DNA of 64,000 nucleotides from Azospirillum sp. B510 (GTDB lineage Bacteria > Pseudomonadota > Alphaproteobacteria > Azospirillales > Azospirillaceae). Of the stretch, positions 16,262-26,288 are shown piece by piece. The notes beneath the pieces were generated by a model. That model did not search any database, was not told the DNA's origin, and saw only the letters and a program-made list of their open reading frames with translations. Positions within the stretch are counted from its first letter, which is position 1. Every line of letters begins with the position of its first letter. Made by a program: the position numbers and the translations under genes. The stretch is from NCBI RefSeq assembly GCF_000010725.1, contig NC_013856.1, forward strand, positions 248,001-312,000. The letters are read 5' to 3'.

Positions 16262-17379
16262 GAGCGGTCTTCGCCGTGTTCCGTCACGAACTCCACCGCA
16301 TTTTCACCGTGCGCCCGGCCTTTGCCGTGTTCATCCTCGGGGCGGTGATTTATGCCGTGTTCTATCCGCAGCCCTATGTCAACGAGGCGCTTCGCAACGT
16401 TCCGATCGTGGTGGTGGACCGCGACGGGACCAGCAGCAGCCGGGAGATGGTCCGGCGGCTGGACGCGACGTCCGACGTCGGTGTCGCCCTGGTCCTGCCC
16501 GACCTTCCGAGTGCCCAGCGCGCCGTCTATGAACGCGCCGTGTCGGGCATCCTGCTGATCCCCCGGGATTTCGAACGCGACCTGCTGCATGGGCGGCCGT
16601 CCCCGGTCGCTCTCTATGCGGACGCCAGCTATTTCCTGATCTATCAACGGATCACCGGTGCCGTTTCCGCCGTGGCGAGAACGCTCGGGGCGGAGGTCGA
16701 AGGCGCGCGGCTGGTCGGTGCCGGTGTCGATCCGGCGATTGCCGGCGCCGTCGTCGACCCGATGCCGCTGACGGCGGTGCCGCTGTTCAATCCGCAGGGA
16801 GGCTATGCCACCTATCTGCTGCCGGCGGCCTTCGTCCTGATCCTGCAACAGCTTCTGCTGATCGGAACCAGCCTGCTCGGCACCACCCCCGACCCCGACC
16901 GGCCCAGGGCGGGGCCGCTGGCGACCGTGGCCGGCAAATACATGGCCTACCTGGTGCCGGAAAGCTTGATCCTGCCCTTCTACCTGATCGCCCTGCCTTA
17001 CCTTTATGACGTGCCGCGCCTGGGTTCGGCCGTGACGATCCTTTTGTTCGCATTGCCCTTCGTGCTGGCGGTGAGCGGCCTTGGCCTCATCGCCTCGGCG
17101 GTTTTCCGCACCCCCCTGGCGGTGCAACTCGCCACCGCGGCGGTGGGGCTGCCCTTCTTCTTCCTGGCGGGTTTCTCCTGGCCGCCCGAAGCGATGCCGG
17201 AGGCGGTTCGTCTGATCGCTCGGTTGCTGCCAAGCACGTCCGCGATCGACGGGCTTGTTCGGGTGGCCCAGCTCGGGGCGCCCCTCTCCGAGGTTGCCGA
17301 ACCGTTCCTGACCTTGTGGGCTTTGGCGGCACTCTATGGCGCGGTTGCCGTGGCGCTGTCAGCCCGGCGCCGATCGTGA
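16258..17379 (+). CDS. ABC-2 type permease, second of pair
   Basis: A 373-aa paralogue of the preceding gene. It has an N-terminal membrane segment (AFAVFILGAVIYAVFY), a periplasmic domain with VVVDRDGTSSSREMVRRLDAT, and a C-terminal block of five hydrophobic helices including FFFLAGFSWPPEAMP, the conserved ABC-2 re-entrant motif. Its ATG at 16258 overlaps the previous stop (ATGA). The two permeases probably form a heterodimer. The substrate is unknown; linkage to the DUF3141 gene is the only clue. Confidence 0.85.
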   Translation: MRAVFAVFRHELHRIFTVRPAFAVFILGAVIYAVFYPQPYVNEALRNVPIVVVDRDGTSSSREMVRRLDATSDVGVALVLPDLPSAQRAVYERAVSGILLIPRDFERDLLHGRPSPVALYADASYFLIYQRITGAVSAVARTLGAEVEGARLVGAGVDPAIAGAVVDPMPLTAVPLFNPQGGYATYLLPAAFVLILQQLLLIGTSLLGTTPDPDRPRAGPLATVAGKYMAYLVPESLILPFYLIALPYLYDVPRLGSAVTILLFALPFVLAVSGLGLIASAVFRTPLAVQLATAAVGLPFFFLAGFSWPPEAMPEAVRLIARLLPSTSAIDGLVRVAQLGAPLSEVAEPFLTLWALAALYGAVAVALSARRRS

Positions 17380-17470
17380 TCACGGCGGGACGCTGTTTCG
17401 CGAAAACTCGGCCATCCGGCCTTCCCCGAGCCAGGCTCCTTTCCCGCACCGGTGCCGGGCTGGTCGGCGC

Positions 17471-18301
17471 TCAGACCTTCAGCTTCAGCCGGTAGGTGTA
17501 GACGTCGCCGCGAAACAGCCCCTCCACATATTCGATCATGCGGTCGGTGGCGGTATAGCTGCGCCGCTTGATGAGCAAACAGGCGACCGGCTCGGAAAAC
17601 CCGAACACCGTGCATTCCTGTGGTAGTGGCAGCGTCGCCTCGATGGTCTGGTCGCAGTGGGTCAGGGGAACCCCGCACCGCTCGCCGAGGCAGGCATAGA
17701 CCGAACGGGACAGGTCGCATTCCGGCAGGGCGGGGGCGGCGGCCAGATCGTACCAGGCCGTTTCACGCGACATCGGAATACCGTCGCCCCGCCGCACCCG
17801 CACCAGCTTCAGGAACTGCGCGGTCGATGGCAGTCCGAAGATCGATGCGATGGAGCGGTCGCTGACCACGCGCTGCTCCAGGATGTCCGCCGATGGAACA
17901 CGTCCCAGTTCGCGCATTTCCTCGGTGAATCCCTTCAGGCGGTCCATGCCGGGATGGAGCCGCGGCCCGTCACCCCGCACGATGAAGCCCAGCCTGCCAT
18001 GGGCGCTGATCAATTCGCGGTGGCGCAGCATCTGGTACGCGCGCTGTACCGTCGTCCGGCTGACGCCGAGACTTTCGGCCAATTGACGCTCCGCCGGCAG
18101 GGTCGTACCTGCTGGCACGCTGCCATTCCCGATCAACTCGAGCAGTTGTTCCTCAAGCTGTTGATAGAGCGGCCGCGCGGTGTCGTCGCGCAGGCGGAGC
18201 AGCGAGGGCAAGGACGGTCTTGCTTCCGCGGCCGGTTTTTCGTTGACCTGTTCCACGGTGTGGTCGACAGCCTCCTGCGGAGAAATGGCCCGGTTCGACA
18301 A
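17471..18301 (-). CDS. GntR-family regulator with UTRA domain (HutC subfamily)
   Basis: A 276-aa repressor. The winged helix is near residues 40-110 (RPLYQQLEEQLLELIGNGSV … PAERQLAESLGVSRTTVQRAYQ). A UTRA ligand domain follows, ending LIKRRSYTATDRMIEYVEGLFRGDVYTYRLKLKV. The frame opens with TTG at 18301 (AGGA 8 bp upstream); a GTG at 18256 preceded by AGGAGG is another possible start. It is divergent from the PfkB kinase gene with only 29 bp between start codons, so it very likely controls that gene in response to a phosphosugar-like ligand. Confidence 0.85.
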   Translation of the reverse strand: MSNRAISPQEAVDHTVEQVNEKPAAEARPSLPSLLRLRDDTARPLYQQLEEQLLELIGNGSVPAGTTLPAERQLAESLGVSRTTVQRAYQMLRHRELISAHGRLGFIVRGDGPRLHPGMDRLKGFTEEMRELGRVPSADILEQRVVSDRSIASIFGLPSTAQFLKLVRVRRGDGIPMSRETAWYDLAAAPALPECDLSRSVYACLGERCGVPLTHCDQTIEATLPLPQECTVFGFSEPVACLLIKRRSYTATDRMIEYVEGLFRGDVYTYRLKLKV

Positions 18302-18330
18302 GCGCGCAATCCTGACTGATGGAGGTCAAC

Positions 18331-19308
18331 ATGACGGCGACCTGGACGGATGAAAACATCTTTCTCTTTGTCTTGGGGAGCGTCGTGATCGCCTGCTCGG
18401 CAAAAGTCGACAGTTTCCCGCAACCCGGCGAGTCGCTGCGCGCCCGGACCCTCACGGTGGAGACCGGCGGCAAGGGGTTGAATCTCGCCGTTGGCGCGCA
18501 CCGGCTGGGGCTGGCGGTGGACGGCCTGTTCGCGGTCGGCGACGATCTGTTCGGCCCGCTGGCGGAGCAGGCGCTGACCGGCGCGGGACTGTCCTCGACG
18601 ATGATCCGCCGCTGTCCGGGCGCGACCGGCGCCGGCATCGGTTTCACCAATCACGATGGCGAGAACTGTCTGGCTGTCCATTCCGGCGCGAACCGCCTGC
18701 TGTCGGCCGATCATGTCCGTGCCGCCGCCGGATTGCGCCGGGCCGCCCTCGTGCTGGCCCAGTTCGAGATCGACGACGCGCCGATCGTCGAGGCCTTCGC
18801 CCTTGCCCGTAGGGCCGGGGTCCGGACCCTGCTGAACCCATCGCCGTTCCGTCGCCTGCCCGCCGGCCTTCTGGCGCGGACCGACATCCTGGTCGCCAAT
18901 GCCGTGGAAGCCGCGCAGTTGGCGCGGGACCTAGCACCGGGGCTCGATGCGGGGCTCGATGCCGGCATGCGCTCCGATCCGCTGGCGACCGCCGCGGCAC
19001 TGGCGGTCTCCTTCCTTGCCTTTGGCCCCGACCTCGTGGTCGTCACTTTGGGCGCACATGGTGCCGTGGCCTGTCGGCGCGGGGGCTCGCCCATCCACCA
19101 GCCGGCCTTCCCGGTCACGACGGTCGACACGCTGGGCGCGGGTGACGCCTTCACCGCCGGGCTTGCGGCCGGACTGGCCGAAGGCCGCCCCCTGGAGGAG
19201 TGTCTGAGGCGTGCCGCCGCCTGTGGCGCGATCGTCGCCGGGCGGATCGGTGTGTTCGACGCCCTGCCGAGCGCTGATGAGCTGGAGCGCTTGCTGGCTG
19301 GCGCGTAA
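18331..19308 (+). CDS. PfkB/ribokinase-family sugar kinase
   Basis: A 325-aa carbohydrate kinase. The N-terminal family signature is ETGGKGLNLAVGAHRLGLAV. The C-terminal ATP/anion-hole motif TLGAGDAFTAGLAAGLAEG has the catalytic Asp in GAGD. The start at 18331 was chosen because GGAGG sits 5 bp ahead, while the in-frame ATG at 18319 overlaps that site. A divergent GntR/UTRA repressor suggests induction by its sugar substrate. No sugar transporter is adjacent, so the substrate is unknown; ribose-like or other furanose sugars are typical for the family. Confidence 0.85.
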   Translation: MTATWTDENIFLFVLGSVVIACSAKVDSFPQPGESLRARTLTVETGGKGLNLAVGAHRLGLAVDGLFAVGDDLFGPLAEQALTGAGLSSTMIRRCPGATGAGIGFTNHDGENCLAVHSGANRLLSADHVRAAAGLRRAALVLAQFEIDDAPIVEAFALARRAGVRTLLNPSPFRRLPAGLLARTDILVANAVEAAQLARDLAPGLDAGLDAGMRSDPLATAAALAVSFLAFGPDLVVVTLGAHGAVACRRGGSPIHQPAFPVTTVDTLGAGDAFTAGLAAGLAEGRPLEECLRRAAACGAIVAGRIGVFDALPSADELERLLAGA

Positions 19309-19372
19309 GGGCTACCCCGTCGGGCTGGCCGTTTCCACGAAATCGTTTCGTCCGCTACCTCCTACGCCCGCT

Positions 19373-19394
19373 TTTTTTGGACCTTTTTTGGACC
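19373..19394. repeat. Tandem T-rich 11-mer
   Basis: TTTTTTGGACC occurs twice in direct succession 65 bp after the kinase stop. It contains two T-runs and may help end kinase transcription, but no strong hairpin precedes it. The rest of 19395-19456 shows nothing recognisable. Confidence 0.4.
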
Positions 19395-19456
19395 TACCAT
19401 AACTGATCCAAACGAGCCGCCCGCTTGGTCGTCCACCTTGCGGAGGGAGGTCCGCC

Positions 19457-19609
19457 ATGATCGGTCCCGTCGTCCACCCGACATCCGGCTTGCCGGCTTC
19501 CTGGCCGATTGGATGCCGTCCCACCCGGAAAGCCATGCTTCCTGCATGCGAACGATGCGGCTTCGCCCCCGCCTTGCAGGGCTTACCCATGGCGATCCTG
19601 AAGGGGTAA
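19457..19609 (+). CDS. Small ORF with CxxC motif
   Basis: A 50-codon ORF (MIGPVVHPTSGLPASWPIGC…) behind a strong GGAGGGAGG site. It contains CERCGFAP, which could be half of a zinc ribbon. It lies in the gap between the kinase and the next small exported protein, in the same orientation. I do not recognise it. The good ribosome-binding site is the main evidence, and a chance ORF is possible. Confidence 0.4.
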   Translation: MIGPVVHPTSGLPASWPIGCRPTRKAMLPACERCGFAPALQGLPMAILKG

Positions 19610-19630
19610 CCAGACGCGAGGAAGGCGGAT

Positions 19631-19966
19631 ATGGATGCGATCCAGGAACGGTTTGCGCGATTGGCGTCAGGCACGCTGTTGTCGGCGCTCCTTGGCCTCG
19701 CCGCGGGAGGCGCCCTTGCCGAAGACGCGGTAGCGCCGCGGATGGCGGCCACGGTCCCGGCGGGGCGCGGTCTCGCCCCCGACCCGGAAAAGGACACCGT
19801 CACGCTCCAGTCGAGCCGGGCCGCCGCGCCGTCGGTGGGACTGCCGGACCTCCCTTCCCATGACGGTTCGTCGGAGGGTGCGGTGCGGGTGGGGCAGGGA
19901 CTGCGCCCCGATGGAACGGAGGTGATGCCGAGCGAGGTGTCGCGTCCTTGGCTGATCCGTCAATAG
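19631..19966 (+). CDS. Small exported hypothetical protein
   Basis: A 111-aa protein with a likely Sec signal (ASGTLLSALLGLAAGGALAE, cleavage near residue 30). The mature region is Pro/Ser/Gly-rich, low in complexity and without cysteines. The ATG at 19631 follows GAGGAAGGCGG. The next gene (LysE-type) starts 36 bp after the stop, so the two may be cotranscribed. Function unknown. Confidence 0.55.
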   Translation: MDAIQERFARLASGTLLSALLGLAAGGALAEDAVAPRMAATVPAGRGLAPDPEKDTVTLQSSRAAAPSVGLPDLPSHDGSSEGAVRVGQGLRPDGTEVMPSEVSRPWLIRQ

Positions 19967-20002
19967 CGCGACGGCGGATGGGATCGGGCGCGGACGCGAA
20001 CC

Positions 20003-20662
20003 ATGGATGGAATGATCGCGGGGGTGGTTCTGGGTCTATCGGTTGCGGCGCCGGTCGGCCCGATGGGCATGTTGTGCATCGAGCGGACACTGGCGGCGGG
20101 ATTTCGCGGGGGCTTCGCCGCCGGGCTGGGGGCTGCGACCGTGCATGCGACCTATGCGGCGCTGGCGGCCAACAAGCTGGTCCATTTGGCGCCCCTGACC
20201 GTCGTCTGGAGCTATTGCGGGCGGTTCGCCGCGGCCGCCTTCCTGCTGTGGATCGGCTGGCGCGTGCTGTGGCGCGGTCTGGAGTGGCCGGCTGTTTCCG
20301 ACGTCGGCCCGCTTGTACCGCTGGCCGAAGGGCTGGCCGGCCCGAAGATGACGGCCGAGAGGATCGCCGGCAGCTACGCCACCGCCATCGCCTTGACCTT
20401 CACCAATCCGGTGACCCTGTCCTTTTTCATGATGTTGGTTCCGACCATGCCTGGGGAGGCTCCGCCGCAAGCCGGCTGGGTGGATGCCTCCCTGCCGTTG
20501 GGGGTGTTTTTGGGGTCGTCGCTCTGGTGGCTGACGCTGAGCGGAGCGGTCGGGCTGGCGCGCGCCCACGTCACGGCGCGAACCATCGCCCGGATCAACC
20601 GGATCTGCGGATTGGCGATCGTTGCGCTGGCCTTGTTCATCGCCGTCAGGCCGGGTCCGTAA
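20003..20662 (+). CDS. LysE/RhtB-family exporter
   Basis: A 219-aa inner-membrane protein of family-typical length with about six hydrophobic segments. The N-terminus GVVLGLSVAAPVGPMGMLCI is the conserved LysE-family motif, and TFTNPVTLSFFMMLVPT matches the second conserved motif (NP-x-x-xF). LysE/RhtB proteins export amino acids and related small metabolites by proton-motive force. The substrate cannot be told. Confidence 0.85.
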   Translation: MDGMIAGVVLGLSVAAPVGPMGMLCIERTLAAGFRGGFAAGLGAATVHATYAALAANKLVHLAPLTVVWSYCGRFAAAAFLLWIGWRVLWRGLEWPAVSDVGPLVPLAEGLAGPKMTAERIAGSYATAIALTFTNPVTLSFFMMLVPTMPGEAPPQAGWVDASLPLGVFLGSSLWWLTLSGAVGLARAHVTARTIARINRICGLAIVALALFIAVRPGP

Positions 20663-20803
20663 GAGGGAGGTGGCGGAGCTCGGCAACTTCGCCGGATCCC
20701 TCCCCGGTCAAATGTGGAGACTCTAGCCTTTTGATTTTTCGTGCGATCGGATCGCGTAAAATCGGACTCGATTTGAAGCGTGAATCCGATCGTCAGACAT
20801 AAA

Positions 20804-20847
20804 GCTATGGCGTCGTGCGTTTCATAATTAACGCACGACGCCATAGC
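20804..20847 (-). terminator. 18-bp perfect inverted repeat, terminator of the ThrC-ABC operon
   Basis: GCTATGGCGTCGTGCGTT (20804-20821) pairs perfectly with the arm at 20830-20847 around an 8-nt AT-rich loop. Read on the minus strand it lies 10 bp after the ThrC-like stop and is followed by TTTATGT, an imperfect U-tract. It could also block read-through from the LysE side. Confidence 0.65.
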
Positions 20848-20856
20848 GGAGCCTGG

Positions 20857-22137
<1,281 letters not shown>

Positions 22138-23049
22138 TTAGCGGACCATGCCCCATTTGCGGACCGTGTGGATTTCGATCCAGCGGAAGACGACGTTTTC
22201 GACCAGCAGGCCGATCAGGATGACGGTGACGAGGCCGGCGAAGACCTTGTCGATGTACAGTTCGTTGCGGTTCTGGAAGATGAACCAGCCGAGGCCGCCC
22301 TTGCCGGACGACACGCCGAACACCAGCTCCGCCGCGATCAGCGTGCGCCAGGCGAAGGCCCAGCCAACCTTCAGCCCGGTCAGGATCGCCGGGAAGGCGG
22401 CGGGGATCAGCAGGGTGACGACATAGCGCAGGCCGCCCAGCCCGTAATTGCGCCCGGCCATCCGCAGCGTCTCCGACACCGAGGTGAAGCCGGCATGGGT
22501 GTTCAGCGCCAGCGGCCACAGCACGGCATGGACCAGCACGAAGACGAGGCTGACCTCGCCCAGCCCGAACCACAGCATGGCGATCGGCAACAATGCTATG
22601 GCCGGCAGCGGGTTGAACATCGAGGTCAGGGTGGACAGCAGATCATTGCCGATGCGGGTGGAGACGGCGACGGTGGTCAGCAGCACGGCCAGGACCAGCG
22701 CCACCGCGTAGCCCTTCAGCAGCACCGACAGCGAGGTCCAGGCCATCGACAGCAGATCATCGCGGCGGATGCCGTCCCACAGCGCCGCCACCGTGTCGGT
22801 GAAGGTCGGGAACATCAGCGGGTTGTTCTGCCAGACCGCCGCCGCCTGCCACAGCGCCGCCACCGCCGCCAGCACCAGCAGCCGGCGCAGGGCCGTCACG
22901 TTGCCAAGCCGCTCCCACGGGGACAGCGGACGGGCGACATCGCCGATCGGGCCGGTGGCGGTGACGGCGCGCTCATATTCGGGACGGAGCGGCGGCTCGC
23001 GTCGGCCGCCGGGGCGCACGGGGCGGGGAGAGAAGGAAAGGTCGGTCAT
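22138..23049 (-). CDS. SsuC/TauC-type ABC permease
   Basis: A 303-aa membrane protein. Hydrophobic segments begin at about residue 58 (LLVLAAVAALWQAAAVW). The cytoplasmic EAA loop that docks the ATPase is LRMAGRNYGLGGLRYVVTLLIPAAFPAILTGLKVG. The start ATG at 23049 overlaps the ATPase stop (4 bp). The N-terminal 50 residues are polar. It belongs with the ATPase at 23046 and the binding protein at 23887. Confidence 0.88.
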   Translation of the reverse strand: MTDLSFSPRPVRPGGRREPPLRPEYERAVTATGPIGDVARPLSPWERLGNVTALRRLLVLAAVAALWQAAAVWQNNPLMFPTFTDTVAALWDGIRRDDLLSMAWTSLSVLLKGYAVALVLAVLLTTVAVSTRIGNDLLSTLTSMFNPLPAIALLPIAMLWFGLGEVSLVFVLVHAVLWPLALNTHAGFTSVSETLRMAGRNYGLGGLRYVVTLLIPAAFPAILTGLKVGWAFAWRTLIAAELVFGVSSGKGGLGWFIFQNRNELYIDKVFAGLVTVILIGLLVENVVFRWIEIHTVRKWGMVR

Positions 23050-23882
23050 GCGCGGGCTCCCGTCCCGCTTCCTTCGACATCCTCGGCGAACAGCATGTGG
23101 TGGATGCGGTTGGCAAGATCCTGGAATTCCGCCCCGCCGACGGCGCCATGGTCGTAGCCGTCGCAATTGACCTCCGCCTTCACCTGTCCGGGATGGGGCG
23201 ACAGCACCAGGATGCGCGAGCCGACGACCAGCGCCTCCTCGATCGAATGGGTGACGAACAGCATGGTGAAGCGCAGGTCGTCCCAGAGTTGCAACAGCTC
23301 CTCCTGCATCTTGCGCCGGGTCAGCGCGTCGAGTGCCGCGAAGGGCTCGTCCATCAGCAGGATGTCGGGCTCCATAGCCATGGCGCGGGCGATGGCGACG
23401 CGCTGCTTCATGCCGCCCGACAGCATGTGCGGGTGGACGTCGGCGAATTTCGTCAGGTTCACCCGCGCGATGCAGTCGAGCGCCTTCTCCTCCGCCTCGC
23501 GCCGCCTGGCCTTGCCGCTGGCGAGCAGGGGGAACATGACGTTCTCCTTGACCGTCTTCCAGGGCGGCAACTGGTCGAACTCCTGGAACACCATCATGCG
23601 GTCGGGGCCGGGCTTGGTTACCGTCCGCCCGTTCAGGCGGATGGCGCCCTCGACCGGCGACAGGAAGCCGCCGACCGCCTTCAGCAGCGAGGATTTGCCG
23701 CAGCCCGACGGTCCGAGCAGGACATAGCGTTCGGACTGGAACACCTGGAAATCGACGCGGTAGGTGGCGGTGACGAGATGCCGGCGCGTCTTGTATTGCA
23801 GGGTGACGCCGGACACGTCGAGCAGCGGCCGTTCCGACAGCCCGTCGCCGTCGACGCTCCGCGGGTAGGTCAGCGCGTTCAT
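23046..23882 (-). CDS. SsuB/TauB-type ABC ATPase
   Basis: A 278-aa nucleotide-binding subunit. It has Walker A GPSGCGKSS (about residues 57-65), the Q-loop VFQEFDQLPPWKTV, signature LSGGMKQRVAIARA, Walker B ILLMDEPFAALD, and switch His in VTHSIEEA. It powers uptake through the adjacent permease. The start ATG at 23882 lies 4 bp after the binding-protein stop. Confidence 0.9.
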   Translation of the reverse strand: MNALTYPRSVDGDGLSERPLLDVSGVTLQYKTRRHLVTATYRVDFQVFQSERYVLLGPSGCGKSSLLKAVGGFLSPVEGAIRLNGRTVTKPGPDRMMVFQEFDQLPPWKTVKENVMFPLLASGKARRREAEEKALDCIARVNLTKFADVHPHMLSGGMKQRVAIARAMAMEPDILLMDEPFAALDALTRRKMQEELLQLWDDLRFTMLFVTHSIEEALVVGSRILVLSPHPGQVKAEVNCDGYDHGAVGGAEFQDLANRIHHMLFAEDVEGSGTGARA

Positions 23883-23886
23883 CGCC

Positions 23887-24918
23887 TCAGCTCCCGGCGC
23901 CGGCATGCAGATCCTCGAAGAAGTAATCCCTCCAGGAGGCCGGCTTGTTCTTGATCGCGCCGACCTTGTGCATGAAGTCGGCGAAGGCCTCCGTCCGGTT
24001 GGGCGTGACGGTGAAGCGGATGTCGGGGTCGTTCAGCAGGCGCAGGACATAGGCCTTGTCCAGGCTGCCCTTGTTCTGCGCCAGATAGATGTCCGCCGCC
24101 GCCTCGTGATCGCGGTTGATCAGGTCCATCGCCTCCTTCAGCGCGTCGAGGAAGGCGCGGTAGGTCTTCGGATTGTCGTCGCGGAAGGACTGCTTGCTCC
24201 AGATCAGGTTGAAGCTGTGCGGCCCGCCCAGCACGTCGTAGGAGCTGATCACCTTGTGGATCTTCGGGTCGTCCAGCTGCTGGTATTGGAAGGGCGCGCT
24301 GGAGATGTGGCCGGTGATGCCGCCGCCGCCCGACAGCAGGGCCGCCGTGGCGTCGGGATGCGGCATCGACACCGTCAGCTTGTCGATGGCGTCGTATTTG
24401 CCGGGCCCGAATTCCTTTTCCGCGGCCATTTGCAGCACGCGGGCCTGGACCCCGACCTTCGCCGCCGGCAGGGCGATCTTGTCGGCGTCGGTGAAGTCCC
24501 TCAGCGTCTTGACCTTGGGATTGCTGGTGGTCAGGAACAGCGGCATGTCGTTCAGCGAGGCGATCGCCTTGACGTTCGCGCTGCCCCTGGTGCGGTCCCA
24601 GATGGTCAGCAGCGGGGCGACGCCGGACGATCCCACGTCGATGCCGCCGGACAGCAGCGCGTCGTTCATCGCCGCCCCGCCCGACAGCTGCACCCAATCG
24701 ACCGTGATGTCGAGGCCCAGCGCCTTGCCATGCTTCTCGATCAGCTTGTCCTGGCGCAGCACATGCAGCGGGAGAAAGCTCAAGCCATATCCCTCCGCGA
24801 TGCGGATGCGCCCTTCGGCAGCCGCCGGCGCCGCGATAGCGGAGGTCATCAGCACCCCGATCACCGACGCGGCGATGGCCGCGAAGGCGCGGCGGCTGGG
24901 GTGTCGTGGCTGTCGCAT
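23887..24918 (-). CDS. Substrate-binding protein, SsuA/TauA-like
   Basis: A 343-aa periplasmic binding protein with a twin-arginine-like leader (SRRAFAAIAASVIGVLMTSA … APAAA). The mature fold is of NMT1/SsuA type (SGGIDVGSSGVAPLLTIWDRT; HPDATAALLSGGGGITGHIS). It is the first gene of the SBP-ATPase-permease-ThrC operon. A separate promoter is likely in the 134-bp gap upstream, where a TTGACG hexamer is present. The ligand is predicted to be a sulfonate or another small organosulfur or aromatic acid. Confidence 0.85.
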   Translation of the reverse strand: MRQPRHPSRRAFAAIAASVIGVLMTSAIAAPAAAEGRIRIAEGYGLSFLPLHVLRQDKLIEKHGKALGLDITVDWVQLSGGAAMNDALLSGGIDVGSSGVAPLLTIWDRTRGSANVKAIASLNDMPLFLTTSNPKVKTLRDFTDADKIALPAAKVGVQARVLQMAAEKEFGPGKYDAIDKLTVSMPHPDATAALLSGGGGITGHISSAPFQYQQLDDPKIHKVISSYDVLGGPHSFNLIWSKQSFRDDNPKTYRAFLDALKEAMDLINRDHEAAADIYLAQNKGSLDKAYVLRLLNDPDIRFTVTPNRTEAFADFMHKVGAIKNKPASWRDYFFEDLHAGAGS

Positions 24919-25052
24919 GCTGGTGCTCCCCTCAACTCCATAAATCTACTAGAATTTAGGGGAACATGATTCATGGTGTCCGTCAATAGTGTGGAATGAC
25001 GGCGGAGCCTGAATAAATTTTACATAACACTATGATATTTTCTGGTGGAGCC

Positions 25053-26258
25053 TCATCCGGCAAGGGCGGCGCGGCCGGCGCCGGTCAGGATCATGTCGTT
25101 CTGCGGCGCATGGACGCGGGCGCACAGCACGTCGCGGTGATGGCGTTCCAGCGGGTTGTCGCGCGACAGGCCGGGATTGCCGGTGATCTCCAGAGCCCGC
25201 GCCACCGCGTCGATGGCGTTGTTGGTCACCGTGTATTTCACCAGCAGGCTGTCGCTCGACGACGGCGGGGCGCCACCGTCCACCGCCGCCGACAGTGAGC
25301 GCAGCAGCAGCCGGTTGGTCAGCAGCAGCGCCTCGATGCCGCCGAGCGCCTCTTGCAGGCGCGGCACGGTGGCGAGCGACGCGCCATTCAGCCCGGTCGG
25401 CTTGCGGGCGTGCAGGAAGCCGACCAGCCAGTCACGGGCCGCGCGGGCGACGCCGTCATAGACGCCGCTGAACAGGGTGGCCATCCAGGCGGTGGCCGCC
25501 GCGTCGGGCACCGCCCATCCGGCGGGCGGACGCAGCTCGCCGACATGATCGTCCGGGACGAAGACGTCGTTGAACACCACCTCGTGGCTGCCGCTGGCGC
25601 GCATGCCGATGTGGTTCCAGGTCTCCCTCACCTCGATGCCCTGCTCCGCCAGCCCGGTTCCGCGCGGCACCACCCAGGTGCCGATCCGCGGTTCGGCTTC
25701 GTCGGTGCGGGCCCAGACGCCGAGCCAGGACAGCGCCGGAATGCCGGTGGAGTAGATCTTGGCGCCTGAGATGCGCCAGCCGCCCGGCACCTTGCGCGCC
25801 ACCGTGGCCGGCAGGCCGCCGCGGTGGGGGGTGCCCAGTTCCGGCTCCACCCGCAGGATGTTGATGAGGCCGCCATCGGTCGAGGCGGAGCGGGCGATGG
25901 GCTCACGCAACGCCTCCGGCCATGCCGGCCCGCGCTGGAGCTGGCTGTGGATGACGTAATGCAGCACCAGGACCAGCGCGGTGGACGGCTCGCCGCGCGC
26001 GATTCCGTTCACCACCGCCAGCGCGTCGCGCAGCCCGCCGCCCTGGCCGCCCGCCGCCGCCGGGGCGACCAGCGCCAGCAGCCCGGCTTCCCGCAGCCGG
26101 TCGATATTCTCGAAGGGGAAGCTGGCGGCGGCGTCATGCTCGGCGGCGCGCAGCGCGAACTCCGCGGACAGGGCGGCGATCAGCGACGGATCGGCCAGCG
26201 GGGTGGTGCCGGCCTCGCCGAAGGGGGCGGCGGGAAGGGAGGGATTGTCGAAGGGCAT
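25053..26258 (-). CDS. SfnB-like acyl-CoA dehydrogenase-fold flavoprotein
   Basis: A 401-aa member of the sulfur-acquisition branch of the acyl-CoA dehydrogenase superfamily (SfnB/DszC-like). Visible are the VAPAAAGGQGGGLRDALAV entry, IYSTGIPALSWLGVWARTD, RETWNHIGMRASGSHEVVF and NPLERHHRDVLCARVHAPQND; the last segment is typical of monooxygenase-type members such as DszC. It is the last gene of the importer/monooxygenase operon. It probably uses reduced flavin to oxidise a sulfur compound, such as a sulfone or thioether, rather than an acyl-CoA. That is family knowledge plus context. Confidence 0.8.
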   Translation of the reverse strand: MPFDNPSLPAAPFGEAGTTPLADPSLIAALSAEFALRAAEHDAAASFPFENIDRLREAGLLALVAPAAAGGQGGGLRDALAVVNGIARGEPSTALVLVLHYVIHSQLQRGPAWPEALREPIARSASTDGGLINILRVEPELGTPHRGGLPATVARKVPGGWRISGAKIYSTGIPALSWLGVWARTDEAEPRIGTWVVPRGTGLAEQGIEVRETWNHIGMRASGSHEVVFNDVFVPDDHVGELRPPAGWAVPDAAATAWMATLFSGVYDGVARAARDWLVGFLHARKPTGLNGASLATVPRLQEALGGIEALLLTNRLLLRSLSAAVDGGAPPSSSDSLLVKYTVTNNAIDAVARALEITGNPGLSRDNPLERHHRDVLCARVHAPQNDMILTGAGRAALAG

Positions 26259-26288
26259 GACGGGCGGCTCCGCGGTTGGAGGAGGGGA

